A stretch of DNA of 28,121 nucleotides from an uncultured Clostridia bacterium (GCA_947302895.1 CAMYWU010000001.1:1-28121), one strand, 5' to 3'. Numbered from the stretch's first letter, positions 8,174-15,748 are shown. Notes: a model not told the origin generated them from the sequence alone. Made by a program: numbers and translations.

Positions 8174-8400
8174 CTCGTCAGAACACACTGCGTGATTGAA
8201 ATATATTTCTCTTAGTAATTTGAAGTGAGAAATATATTAATAATCACTCCGAATGTTCTTCCTCTCAGCTTCGGTACAAGTATCCGAAGCTGTATACAAA
8301 TCAAAATGCAAAACATTTTGATTTGAGAGGATAAACATATGTAGCGATTCATAGTATTTTGCTCGCAAAATGCTTCAATCGCGTAATATGTTTGGACGAG
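8174..8400 (+). ncRNA. Candidate structured RNA: four-way junction in a gene-free stretch
   Basis: The 374-bp gap after pcrA (8148-8521) has no plausible gene but is densely self-complementary. A closing stem pairs CTCGTC (8174-8179) with GACGAG (8395-8400). Inside are three arms with 0-2 unpaired bases between them. Arm 1 (8180-8259) has stems AGAAC/GTTCT, GTGATT/AATCAC and a perfect 12-bp stem (8200-8211 with 8227-8238). Arm 2 (8261-8330) is CCTCT/AGAGG around a 9-bp hairpin (8266-8274 with 8284-8292) and a 12-bp hairpin (8297-8308 with 8314-8325). Arm 3 (8333-8393) has AAACATAT/ATATGTTT, GCGATT/AATCGC and a 9-bp tip containing one T.G pair (8355, 8372) that works only in plus-strand RNA. 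I match it to no known RNA class; a MITE-like DNA element is the main alternative. Confidence 0.55.
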
Positions 8401-8461
8401 CGAACGAATAGACGTTACCGCAACACTTCACTAACGGCAAAAAACAATTAACAAATATAAC

Positions 8462-8515
8462 ACTCCTTCATAGAATGGATTGAAGATACATCTTCAAAAA
8501 ATTCTGTGAAGGAGT
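8462..8515 (+). promoter_or_regulatory. Hairpin that sequesters the ribosome binding site of the 8522 gene
   Basis: A 15-bp stem (8462-8476 with 8501-8515, one T.G pair at 8471/8506) encloses a second hairpin (TTGAAGA/TCTTCAA, 8480-8497). The AAGGAG ribosome binding site (8509-8514), 7 bp before the ATG at 8522, is entirely inside the stem. There is no T-run after it, so it is not a terminator. It would block translation unless opened by a ligand, protein, antisense partner or the upstream structured region (inference). Confidence 0.65.
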
Positions 8516-8521
8516 AATATT

Positions 8522-9328
8522 ATGTCCGATGTTCCTATTATCGATAATAGCGAGAGAAGAATAAATGAAACAGTATGCATCGACACAAAACGAATCTTTG
8601 ATTCCTGCGTAAGCAAGGATTGTCTTGAGGATTTAAGAATAACCTTTTTCGGCAATTCTCAAAGACTTGTTGACGATGCGGTAACCGTTAAAACAAGGGA
8701 TGCAAGCGTTACAGCGGTCAGCATTGATGTTGATGAGGTTCCTTTCAACAGGGGATACTACAGTGTAGACATAACCTTCTATTTTAAACTGAGATTTGAT
8801 ACTTATTCCGCCCCCTGCACAACTCCCCAGATTGCCGTTGGCTATACGAGCTTCAACAAAAAATGCATTCTTTTCGGCTCCGAGGGCAATGTTAAAATCT
8901 TTACCTCTGATGCGGCAACCGATAATCTTGAATGCCCCGAAGCTCCGCAGTATACCAACCCGAATGCAAAGGTTCAGTGTGTTGACCCCGTTGTTCTTTC
9001 AACCGATATAATTGACGTTTGCGAGTGCCCGATACCCTATGCAACCTCGTTCCCGCAAAGCGTTCTTCAGAATATCGGCGATGCAACGATTTTTGCAAAT
9101 CCAAGCAAGGCTGTTCTTGTAACTCTCGGTCTGTTTTCAATTGTTCAGATGGAGCGTGATTGCCAGATTCTTATCCCTGCATACGATTATTGCATTCCCG
9201 AAAGAGAGTGCGAATGCTCAACCCAGGACCCCTGCGAAACCTTCAGGGATATTGAATTCCCCGTTGAGGAATTCTTCCCGAGCGAGAGGGAAGAGGGAAA
9301 TCCAACCTGCTGCGGAGAGAATAATTAG
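8522..9328 (+). CDS. Cysteine-rich hypothetical protein, 268 aa
   Basis: I cannot assign a function. The protein has 268 residues with 16 cysteines, no signal peptide and no membrane segment, and is acidic overall. Cysteines fall at 19, 29, 34 and 99-169, with a dense C-terminal group (214, 224, 230, 232, 238, 263, 264) including the pattern CIPERECECSTQDPC. The middle (about 35-130) alternates hydrophobic residues in a beta-rich style and contains VPFNRGYYSVDITFYFKLRF and KKCILFGSEGNVK; the general layout resembles conserved clostridial proteins of unknown role. Disulfide cross-linking in a spore coat, or metal binding, are possible readings but unproven. Its ribosome binding site is locked in the hairpin at 8462-8515, so expression is probably controlled at translation. 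A terminator follows within 35 bp, making it a single-gene unit unless transcribed through from pcrA. Confidence 0.75.
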   Translation: MSDVPIIDNSERRINETVCIDTKRIFDSCVSKDCLEDLRITFFGNSQRLVDDAVTVKTRDASVTAVSIDVDEVPFNRGYYSVDITFYFKLRFDTYSAPCTTPQIAVGYTSFNKKCILFGSEGNVKIFTSDAATDNLECPEAPQYTNPNAKVQCVDPVVLSTDIIDVCECPIPYATSFPQSVLQNIGDATIFANPSKAVLVTLGLFSIVQMERDCQILIPAYDYCIPERECECSTQDPCETFRDIEFPVEEFFPSEREEGNPTCCGENN

Positions 9329-9359
9329 TGCGTAATGCAAAGTGCATAGTTCAACACAT

Positions 9360-9393
9360 AAAAAGAAAAACGGCTTTAGCCGTTTTTCTTTTT
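9360..9393. terminator. Bidirectional terminator shared with malQ
   Basis: A near-perfect palindrome: A5GA5CGGCT (9360-9375) pairs with AGCCGT5CT5 (9378-9393) around a 2-base centre, with T-rich tails on both strands. It ends the plus-strand 8522 gene. The malQ stop codon (TAA, 9378-9376) and its last codons (FDKKKNG) lie inside the stem, so coding sequence and terminator overlap. Confidence 0.9.
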
Positions 9394-10920
9394 GTCAAAT
9401 ACGGGATACATTCTTCTGTATAGCGCATTTATTTGCTTGAAATATTCTGTATCAACATTGTCAATTGTATCCGCAGATGTTCTGAAACGCCAGTTTTTAT
9501 CGGGCACTCCGGGGGTATTCATTCTTGCGTCCGAGCCGAAGCCGCACATATCCTGAAGCGGAATGATTGCAACGTTTGAAGAGCTCTTCCAGACCGCCTC
9601 GATAATCTTTCTGCACGAGGCTGAACGGTAGCCGCCCTCGCCCCAGTTATCGCCTGAAAAGCCGCAGTATTGCAGGGCAAAACGGCGTTCATCCTCGCTT
9701 GCTTCCCATAGCCAGCCGAGCAGGGTATTATTGTCGTGGGTGCCAACGTAATTAATTGAATTCTGCGTTGCGTTATGGGGGAGATGTGAGGAATCCGAGC
9801 CTGGGTCAAAGGCAAACTGAACAACTTTCATTCCCATAAGCTGAGTATCCTCAAGAAGCTGAATAACATCCTCGCCGAAAACGCCCAAATCCTCGGCGAT
9901 AATCGGTGCATCATTTCCGAAGGCTTCAAAGATTTTGCCAAAGAAATCCATTCGGGGACCGTCTATCCATTCGCCAACCTTTGCTGTTTTGCTCTCGGCA
10001 GGAATTGCCCAGTAGGAAGCAAAGGCACGGAAGTGGTCTATGCGAACAATATCATATGTTTTAAGCGCCTGGGAAAGACGGGAAATCCACCAGGAATAGC
10101 CGTCTTTTTTCATCTTTTTCCAGTCGTAAATCGGGTTGCCCCAGAGCTGACCGTCCTCGGAAAAATAATCGGGCGGAACGCCTGCAACCTTCTCAACTTT
10201 AAGCGTTTTTTCATCGATTAAAAACATCGGAAGATTGCTCCAGACATCAACGCTGTCCATAGCAACATAAATTGGCATATCGCCAATAACGGCAACGCCT
10301 TTTTTATTTGCATACGCCTTTATTTTATTCCATTGCTTAAAGAAAACAAACTGAACGAATTTCCAGAATGCAGCGTCTTCCTCATAGGTGAAAACATCCT
10401 TGATGCAATCAAAATATCTTGCGTGGTTTTCGCTCCATTCCCACCAGGGCCTGAAGTCCTCTTTTTCCTTAACAGCCATATAAACCGCATAGTCCGTGAG
10501 CCAGTCGTTTTCAAGCTCAAATTCCTTGATTTCGGCAGCTGTTTCGCTGTTGATATTAAGAAATGCCTTACGAAGCGTTTTGAGCCTTTTTTCTGCTGCA
10601 AATTCGTATGCAGCGGTGTATGGAGAGCCGTCGTATATGTTTTCTCTTAAGTCGTTCTCGTCAATAAGCCCCATATCCCTGAGTCCCTGAGGATTTATAT
10701 AGAGATAGTTTCCTGCAAATGCGCTCGGGGAGCAGTAGGGGGAATTTGCGCCGTCTATCGGATTGAATGGCAAAACCTGCCAGTAGGAAAAGCCCATATC
10801 CGAAATTCGGTCGATGAAATGTTTTATATTATCATCGAAAACGCCAACGCCGTAGGGCGAGGGCATTGAGCTTATATGTAAAAGAACGCCTGAGCCTCTT
10901 TGCTTAAGCAAATTTTTCAC
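9376..10920 (-). CDS. malQ: 4-alpha-glucanotransferase (amylomaltase)
   Basis: A GH77 enzyme of 514 residues that transfers alpha-1,4-glucan segments between maltodextrins in the cytoplasm. The catalytic residues are visible: nucleophile D295 in VRIDHFRAF, acid/base E343 in IIAEDLG and the transition-state stabiliser D396 in GTHDNNT. The conserved VPPDYFSEDGQLWGNPIYDW segment is at 248-267. The N-terminal GVLLHISSMPSPYGVG is typical of the family. The GTG at 10920 is the furthest start, but it lies inside a good ribosome binding site (GAGGTG). A TTG at 10911, 6 bp after that site and giving a protein three residues shorter, may be the real start. It is a lone gene with its own promoter and no neighbouring glycogen or maltose genes. 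Confidence 0.95.
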   Translation of the reverse strand: MKNLLKQRGSGVLLHISSMPSPYGVGVFDDNIKHFIDRISDMGFSYWQVLPFNPIDGANSPYCSPSAFAGNYLYINPQGLRDMGLIDENDLRENIYDGSPYTAAYEFAAEKRLKTLRKAFLNINSETAAEIKEFELENDWLTDYAVYMAVKEKEDFRPWWEWSENHARYFDCIKDVFTYEEDAAFWKFVQFVFFKQWNKIKAYANKKGVAVIGDMPIYVAMDSVDVWSNLPMFLIDEKTLKVEKVAGVPPDYFSEDGQLWGNPIYDWKKMKKDGYSWWISRLSQALKTYDIVRIDHFRAFASYWAIPAESKTAKVGEWIDGPRMDFFGKIFEAFGNDAPIIAEDLGVFGEDVIQLLEDTQLMGMKVVQFAFDPGSDSSHLPHNATQNSINYVGTHDNNTLLGWLWEASEDERRFALQYCGFSGDNWGEGGYRSASCRKIIEAVWKSSSNVAIIPLQDMCGFGSDARMNTPGVPDKNWRFRTSADTIDNVDTEYFKQINALYRRMYPVFDKKKNG

Positions 10921-10947
10921 CTCATTATTATGTTAAATCACTAAATT

Positions 10948-10976
10948 ATGATACCATTTAATTAATTAAAAATCAA
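10948..10976 (-). promoter_or_regulatory. Promoter for malQ
   Basis: On the minus strand, TTGATT (10976-10971) and TATCAT (10953-10948) are separated by 17 bp. The region 10921-11132 between malQ and miaB is very AT-rich and contains divergent promoters. I see no clear catabolite-response or MalR-type operator in it. Confidence 0.55.
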
Positions 10977-11041
10977 TAAGCATTAGTCAATTTATATATA
11001 ATATATTACTAAAAAGTTTCTAATATTTAATATTTTATATA

Positions 11042-11070
11042 TTGAATGTAATATTGCTATTTGATATAAT
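11042..11070 (+). promoter_or_regulatory. Promoter for the miaB-ymcA-mutS-mutL-miaA group
   Basis: TTGAAT (11042-11047) and a perfect TATAAT (11065-11070) have 17-bp spacing, putting the start near 11077. The leader of about 56 nt contains an 8-bp hairpin (ATATGCGC 11093-11100 with GCGTATAT 11107-11114, T6 loop, one G.T pair) just before the miaB ribosome binding site. Confidence 0.65.
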
Positions 11071-11132
11071 ATTGCAGAATGGGTTATTCTATATATGCGC
11101 TTTTTTGCGTATATTCGGGGCAGGTGATTTAA

Positions 11133-12554
11133 GTGGCTGAAAAATCAAAAATTGTTGATAGCGCCGAGCTTGAAAAGCAGCGTGATTATTCATCAAAAAT
11201 AACAAGTATTCTTCAAAGCCGCTATACCCAGCAGCCCCTTGCCTGCGTTGTTACCTACGGTTGCCAGCAGAATGTTGCCGATAGCGAAAAGATAAAGGGA
11301 ATGCTTTCGGTTATGGGCTATGGCTTTACCGAGGAGAGAACCAAGGCGAAGCTGATTATTTTCAACACCTGTGCTGTTCGTGAACACGCTGAAGACAGAG
11401 TTTTCGGAAATGTCGGAGCGCTTAAAAAATACAAGCTTGCAAATCCCGATGTTATAATTGCCCTTTGCGGCTGTATGATGCAGCAAAAGCATATCGCAGA
11501 TAAAATCAGGGAATCGTTTCAGTTTGTTGATTTGGTTTTCGGAACCCATGTTGTTCACAAGCTCCCCGAACTGCTTTTTAAAGCCTTAACCCAGAGGAAG
11601 AGAGTTTTTGAGCTTCCCGATATCGACGGCGTTATTGCCGAGGGGCTTCCCGTTAAGAGGGATAACGATAAAAAAGCATGGCTGCCGATTATGTATGGCT
11701 GCAACAACTTCTGCTCCTACTGTATTGTTCCCTACGTTCGAGGAAGGGAACGCAGCAGGCAGGTTCAGGATGTTGTTAACGAATTCAAGCAGCTCGTTTC
11801 TGAGGGCTATAAGGAAATAACCCTTCTCGGTCAGAATGTTAATTCCTACGGCAAGGACCTTGAACCGAGGGTAAGCTTTGCTCAGCTGCTAAGAATGCTC
11901 AGCGCTCTTGAAGGCGATTTCCGTATTCGTTTTATGACCAGTCATCCAAAGGACTGCACAAGGGAGCTTCTTGAAACAATGGCGTCCTGTGAAAAGGTTG
12001 CAAAGCATCTTCATCTTCCGTTCCAGAGCGGAAACAACAGAGTGCTTAAAGCTATGAACAGGTGTTATACAAGGGAGAGTTATCTTGAACTTATCAACTA
12101 TGCCAAAGAGCTTATGGGCGATGAGCTTTCAATAACAAGCGATATAATAGTCGGTTTCCCAGGTGAAACCTATGAGGAGTTTGAGGATACCTATTCTCTT
12201 GTTGAAGAGCTCGGAGCAACAAGCCTGTTTACTTTCATTTATTCCCCGAGAGTCGGAACTCCTGCCGCAAAGCTTGACGACCCGATAAGCTATGATGAAA
12301 AATCAAAGTGGCTGCGTGAGCTTCTTGCGCTTCAGGAAACAATCTCGGCAAAGCAAATGGCGCTTCACTCAGGCAAAACCTTTAAGTGCTTCGTATACGG
12401 GAAGGGAAAAACATGCGATAATTATCTTGCCGCAAGAACAGACGGCAATTTGATTATAGAATTTGAGGGAGACGAAGGGCTCATCGGCTCCTTCCGGAAT
12501 ATCAAGGTAACAGAGCCGCTCACCTATGTTTTACTGGGCGAGCTTGTAAAATAA
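11133..12554 (+). CDS. miaB: tRNA-2-methylthio-N6-dimethylallyladenosine synthase MiaB
   Basis: A radical-SAM methylthiotransferase of 473 residues. It adds the methylthio group to i6A37 of tRNAs reading codons that start with U, after MiaA has added the isopentenyl group; miaA lies at the end of the same gene group. The N-terminal UPF0004 domain carries C44 (TYGCQQN), C80 (NTCAVRE) and C114 (LCGCMMQ) for the auxiliary iron-sulfur cluster. The radical-SAM cluster is C190, C194 and C197 in CNNFCSYCIVP. A C-terminal TRAM domain follows from about residue 410. The QQN after C44 in place of the more common QMN is a mild variation. The start is GTG 11133, 5 bp after AGGTGA, with no better ATG nearby. 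Synteny with B. subtilis ymcB-ymcA-mutSL supports MiaB over MtaB or RimO. Confidence 0.95.
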   Translation: MAEKSKIVDSAELEKQRDYSSKITSILQSRYTQQPLACVVTYGCQQNVADSEKIKGMLSVMGYGFTEERTKAKLIIFNTCAVREHAEDRVFGNVGALKKYKLANPDVIIALCGCMMQQKHIADKIRESFQFVDLVFGTHVVHKLPELLFKALTQRKRVFELPDIDGVIAEGLPVKRDNDKKAWLPIMYGCNNFCSYCIVPYVRGRERSRQVQDVVNEFKQLVSEGYKEITLLGQNVNSYGKDLEPRVSFAQLLRMLSALEGDFRIRFMTSHPKDCTRELLETMASCEKVAKHLHLPFQSGNNRVLKAMNRCYTRESYLELINYAKELMGDELSITSDIIVGFPGETYEEFEDTYSLVEELGATSLFTFIYSPRVGTPAAKLDDPISYDEKSKWLRELLALQETISAKQMALHSGKTFKCFVYGKGKTCDNYLAARTDGNLIIEFEGDEGLIGSFRNIKVTEPLTYVLLGELVK

Positions 12555-12579
12555 TATAACAAACAAGGAGAACAAAATT

Positions 12580-12990
12580 ATGAGTTTAGAATCAGTACTC
12601 AGAGAACTTGGAAAAGAAATTCAGAAGGACGAGCGCTTTGCCGCTCTCAAGGCTGCAGCAGCAGTTAACGATGCAAACGAAGACCTCCAGAAGCAGATGC
12701 AGGAGCTTCAGCTTATTTCGCTTAAGTATCAGCAGGAAATGCAGAAGGGCGAGGAAGCAAGCCAGGAGAGAATCACAGAGCTCCAGGGCGAATACCAGAG
12801 CGTATATAACGACATTATGTCAACAGAGAGCATGCAGAAATACTCAGAAGCTGCTTCTGAAATGGAGCAGATGGCTCAGTATATCAGCGGTATGATCGGC
12901 TTATTCTTTGACGGACAGGACCCTGAAACCTGCGAGCTTCCGCCTCAGGATTGTACACATGATTGCTCCACCTGCGGAGGCTGCCACTAA
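12580..12990 (+). CDS. YlbF/YmcA-family protein with cysteine-rich tail (RicA/RicF-like)
   Basis: A 136-residue helical protein of the Com_YlbF family. Residues 1-105 are mostly amphipathic helix and coiled coil. The C-terminal tail carries five cysteines (118, 125, 129, 132, 135) in CELPPQDCTHDCSTCGGCH, suitable for holding an iron-sulfur cluster. In B. subtilis, YmcA (RicA), YlbF (RicF) and YaaT (RicT) form a complex with iron-sulfur clusters that guides RNase Y processing of some mRNAs and affects sporulation, biofilm and competence. The position directly after miaB and before mutS-mutL matches B. subtilis ymcB-ymcA-(cotE)-mutS-mutL, so the ymcA role is the better guess. Translation starts from ATG after AAGGAG, 25 bp downstream of miaB. 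A palindromic element begins at its stop codon. Confidence 0.85.
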   Translation: MSLESVLRELGKEIQKDERFAALKAAAAVNDANEDLQKQMQELQLISLKYQQEMQKGEEASQERITELQGEYQSVYNDIMSTESMQKYSEAASEMEQMAQYISGMIGLFFDGQDPETCELPPQDCTHDCSTCGGCH

Positions 12991-13095
12991 TTTTGGAGAT
13001 CTTTTGGCTAGCTTGGCTCTTTAAGGCTTGCGCGACCACAAAGGTCAGCGCTGTGCCTGAAAAAACCAATCTCATCCAAAATCTCAACCAAAATT
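12989..13095. repeat. Palindromic intergenic element between ymcA-like gene and mutS
   Basis: About 107 bp of imperfect inverted repeat. The tips are AATTTTGG (12989-12996) and CCAAAATT (13088-13095). TTTTGG (13002-13007) and CTTGG (13012-13016) on the left have matching CCAAAA (13076-13081) and CCAA on the right. A central hairpin pairs AGGC, GCGC and GACC with GGTC, GCGC and GCCT (about 13024-13057) around ACAAA. The left tip overlaps the TAA stop of the upstream gene. There is no gene inside. It looks like a MITE/REP-type unit; transcript folding or attenuation before mutS is possible. Confidence 0.6.
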
Positions 13096-13139
13096 CTTAG
13101 CAACACTATTATTAAAATTTTGAAAGGAGGGGGAATGAA

Positions 13140-14366
13140 ATGGCTAAACAGGGTGAGCTTTCCCCGATGATGAAGCAATACTTTCAAATAAAGAAGGATT
13201 ACCCCGGCGTTATTTTATTCTTCCGCCTCGGTGATTTCTACGAAATGTTTTTTGATGATGCAAAAACTGCCTCGAAGGAGCTTGATCTGGTTCTTACGGG
13301 CAGGGATTGCGGTCAGGAGGAGAGAGCTCCTATGTGCGGAGTTCCTTTCCACAGCGCAGACAGCTATATTGCAAAGCTCGTATCCCGAGGATACAAGGTT
13401 GCAATCTGCGAACAGACCGAGGACCCGAAAGCCGCAAAGGGCATCGTTAAAAGAGACGTTATAAGAGTTATAACTCCGGGAACGGTTATCGAAAGCAACA
13501 TCCTTGAAGATGGAGTTAATAATTATCTTTGCTCAATCTGCAAGGGCGATAATGAAACGGGTATGTGCTTTGCGGATGTTTCAACGGGTGAGTTTCATAT
13601 AACCGTTATAAACGGCGAAAACGAGGAAGAAAAGATTATAAATCAGCTTTCAACCTATTCGCCAAAAGAAATCATTGTTAATTCTGCGGCGTCTGCGCTT
13701 GATAACGTTCAGCGCTTTGCCTCGGTTCGCCTTTCCTCATCATTTGAAAAGCTTGAGGATGAGAACTTCGATTTCAATAATGCAACCGAGCTTATACTCC
13801 AGACCATAAGCAAGGAGGAAATCTCCTCCCTCGGTATTGGTCATAGCAAGGCTGCGGTAAGTGCGCTCGGTGCAGTTATCTCGTATCTTCGCAATACACA
13901 GAAAACAGACAGAATTGAAGCGCCAAGCGAGCTTGATTTTTATGATAAAGACGATTTTATGTCGCTTGATATCAGCGCAAGAAGAAATCTTGAGCTGACA
14001 AAATCAATGATGAGCGGAGATAAAAAGCATTCGCTTCTCTGGGTTGTTGATAAAACAAAAACTGCAATGGGAAAAAGAATGCTCCGTTCGTGGATTGAAA
14101 GACCGCTTGTTAACGTAACCAAAATAACAAAGCGCCAGAACGCTGTTGCAGAGCTTTTCGATAACGAGCTTCTCAGGGACGACCTCAGAGAAGCGCTGAC
14201 GGGAATAAACGATATTGAAAGGTTGCTTTCAAGAATTGCATATTCAACTGCAAATGCAAAGGAGCTGAGGTCGCTTTCCTCGGCTATCGAGCATTTCCCG
14301 ATTATCAAAAACAGACTTGAAAACACCTCCTCTTCAATGATTTGCTCGAGGATGTTAAATCGCTGA
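13140..14366 (+). CDS. mutS: DNA mismatch repair protein MutS, N-terminal piece (frameshifted)
   Basis: The first 408 residues of a MutS split by a one-base frameshift. The mismatch-recognition domain is complete, with the F-x-E motif at F33 and E35 in RLGDFYEMFFDDA. The connector domain and the beginning of the lever/core domain follow (SLDISARRNLEL, WIERPLVNVTKI). The true MutS sequence ends near LENTSS at about 14333; the remaining residues (SMICSRMLNR) are out of frame and end at TGA 14366. This piece lacks the ATPase and cannot function alone. The gene continues in another frame at 14342-15748. Joined with one added base, the two pieces give 869 residues, the normal MutS length. The ribosome binding site AAAGGAGG is excellent. 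Another ATG at 13135 is out of frame. Confidence 0.9.
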   Translation: MAKQGELSPMMKQYFQIKKDYPGVILFFRLGDFYEMFFDDAKTASKELDLVLTGRDCGQEERAPMCGVPFHSADSYIAKLVSRGYKVAICEQTEDPKAAKGIVKRDVIRVITPGTVIESNILEDGVNNYLCSICKGDNETGMCFADVSTGEFHITVINGENEEEKIINQLSTYSPKEIIVNSAASALDNVQRFASVRLSSSFEKLEDENFDFNNATELILQTISKEEISSLGIGHSKAAVSALGAVISYLRNTQKTDRIEAPSELDFYDKDDFMSLDISARRNLELTKSMMSGDKKHSLLWVVDKTKTAMGKRMLRSWIERPLVNVTKITKRQNAVAELFDNELLRDDLREALTGINDIERLLSRIAYSTANAKELRSLSSAIEHFPIIKNRLENTSSSMICSRMLNR

Positions 14367-15748
14367 TAGACAGCGCAATTGTTGATGAGCCCCCGTTCAG
14401 TCTTCGTGAGGGCGGACTTATCAGAAAAGGCTTCAATGCCGAAATTGATGAGCTGAATGATATAGTCGGCGGAGGTACAAGCCTTCTTGCCGATATTGAA
14501 GCAAGAGGAAAGGAAAAAACGGGCATACCAAAGCTCCGTGTTTCATATAACAAGGTTTTCGGCTACTTTATTGAGGTAACAAATTCATATCTTGATTTAG
14601 TTCCCGAGGACTACATAAGAAAACAAACACTGACAAACTGCGAGCGTTTCATAACCCAGGAGCTCAAGGAGCTTGAGGGCAAGGTTCTCGGCGCAAAGGA
14701 GCGCCTTGTTTCCCTTGAATATGAAACCTTTGCAACAATAAGAAATCAGATAGCGGGAGAGGCTATGCGTGTTCAGAAAACCGCACAGGCTCTTGCAACA
14801 CTGGATGTTTTTGCCTCCCTTGCCCAGACAGCGTATGAAAACAACTACTGCTGTCCGAGCATAACAAACGATGGAGTTATTGATATTAAGGACGGACGTC
14901 ATCCCGTTGTTGAAACCCTGCTTGATAATGCAGTATTTGTTCCAAACGATACACTGCTTGATAACAATAAAAACCGCTGTTCAATAATCACGGGTCCGAA
15001 TATGGCGGGTAAGTCAACCTATATGCGCCAGATTGCGCTTATAACCCTTCTTGCCCAGATTGGCTCGTTTGTTCCTGCAAAGAGCGCAAGGATATGCGTT
15101 GTTGACGCTATATTTACAAGAGTCGGAGCTTCCGACGACCTTGCAACAGGACAGTCAACCTTTATGGTTGAGATGAACGAGGTTTCATACATCATTAAAA
15201 ATGCAACTGAAAACTCGCTGATTATTCTCGACGAGATAGGCAGAGGAACATCAACCTTCGACGGTATGAGTATTGCAAGGGCGGTGCTCGAATACGTTGT
15301 TAAGAAAAAAACGCTTGGCGCAAAAACTCTTTTTGCAACTCATTACCATGAGCTTACCGCAATGGAGGGAATGCTCGACGGCGTTAACAACTATTCAATT
15401 GCCGTTAAGAAGAGGGGCGATGATATAACCTTCCTTCGCAGAATTGTTCGCGGCGGCGCCGACCAGAGCTTCGGTATTGAGGTTGCAAAGCTTGCAGGAA
15501 TACCAGGCAGCGTTATAAAGCGTGCAAAGGTTATTCTCAAAGAGCTTGAATCAAATAAAATTGAAATAGAATTCAAATCCGATGAGGCTCTTATTGAAGA
15601 GGACGAAACGGATATTCAATATAACTTTAAAACAAATTCAACCGATGATATTCTTGAGCTTATCAAAACGGTTGATGTAAACACTTTAACGCCGATAGAG
15701 GCAATGCAAACTCTATACGACCTTAAAAAGAAAGTTGAAGAATTATAA
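14342..15748 (+). CDS. mutS: DNA mismatch repair protein MutS, C-terminal piece (frameshifted)
   Basis: The remainder of MutS in the -1 frame relative to the first piece. It continues the core/clamp domain (AIVDEPPFSLREGGLIRKGF) and contains the full ABC-type ATPase: Walker A (GPNMAGKST), the YFIEVTN segment, Walker B and signature region (LIILDEIGRGTSTFDGMS) and the THYHEL histidine loop. The nominal start, TTG 14342, has no ribosome binding site, and no other start lies before the conserved domain begins. The sequence homology also runs upstream of it (FNDLLEDVKSL) to about 14333. So this is the second half of one gene, not a separate gene. Either the genome carries a real one-base deletion in the CCTCCTCTTC stretch (about 14326-14335) or the assembly has an indel error. 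Confidence 0.9.
   Translation: MLEDVKSLIDSAIVDEPPFSLREGGLIRKGFNAEIDELNDIVGGGTSLLADIEARGKEKTGIPKLRVSYNKVFGYFIEVTNSYLDLVPEDYIRKQTLTNCERFITQELKELEGKVLGAKERLVSLEYETFATIRNQIAGEAMRVQKTAQALATLDVFASLAQTAYENNYCCPSITNDGVIDIKDGRHPVVETLLDNAVFVPNDTLLDNNKNRCSIITGPNMAGKSTYMRQIALITLLAQIGSFVPAKSARICVVDAIFTRVGASDDLATGQSTFMVEMNEVSYIIKNATENSLIILDEIGRGTSTFDGMSIARAVLEYVVKKKTLGAKTLFATHYHELTAMEGMLDGVNNYSIAVKKRGDDITFLRRIVRGGADQSFGIEVAKLAGIPGSVIKRAKVILKELESNKIEIEFKSDEALIEEDETDIQYNFKTNSTDDILELIKTVDVNTLTPIEAMQTLYDLKKKVEEL

Noticed and set aside
8456..8461. TATAAC as a -10 box for the cysteine-rich gene
   Set aside because: There is no -35 element at proper spacing, and a start there would cut off the left arm of the RBS hairpin.
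12884..13087. Minus-strand frame across the palindrome before mutS
   Set aside because: It lies on the inverted repeat, shows no recognisable domain and overlaps the end of the ymcA-like gene.
14318..14366. Programmed -1 frameshift joining the two mutS frames
   Set aside because: The shift must occur between the stop at 14318 and the stop at 14364, and no X-XXY-YYZ slippery heptamer or downstream structure was found there; an indel is simpler.
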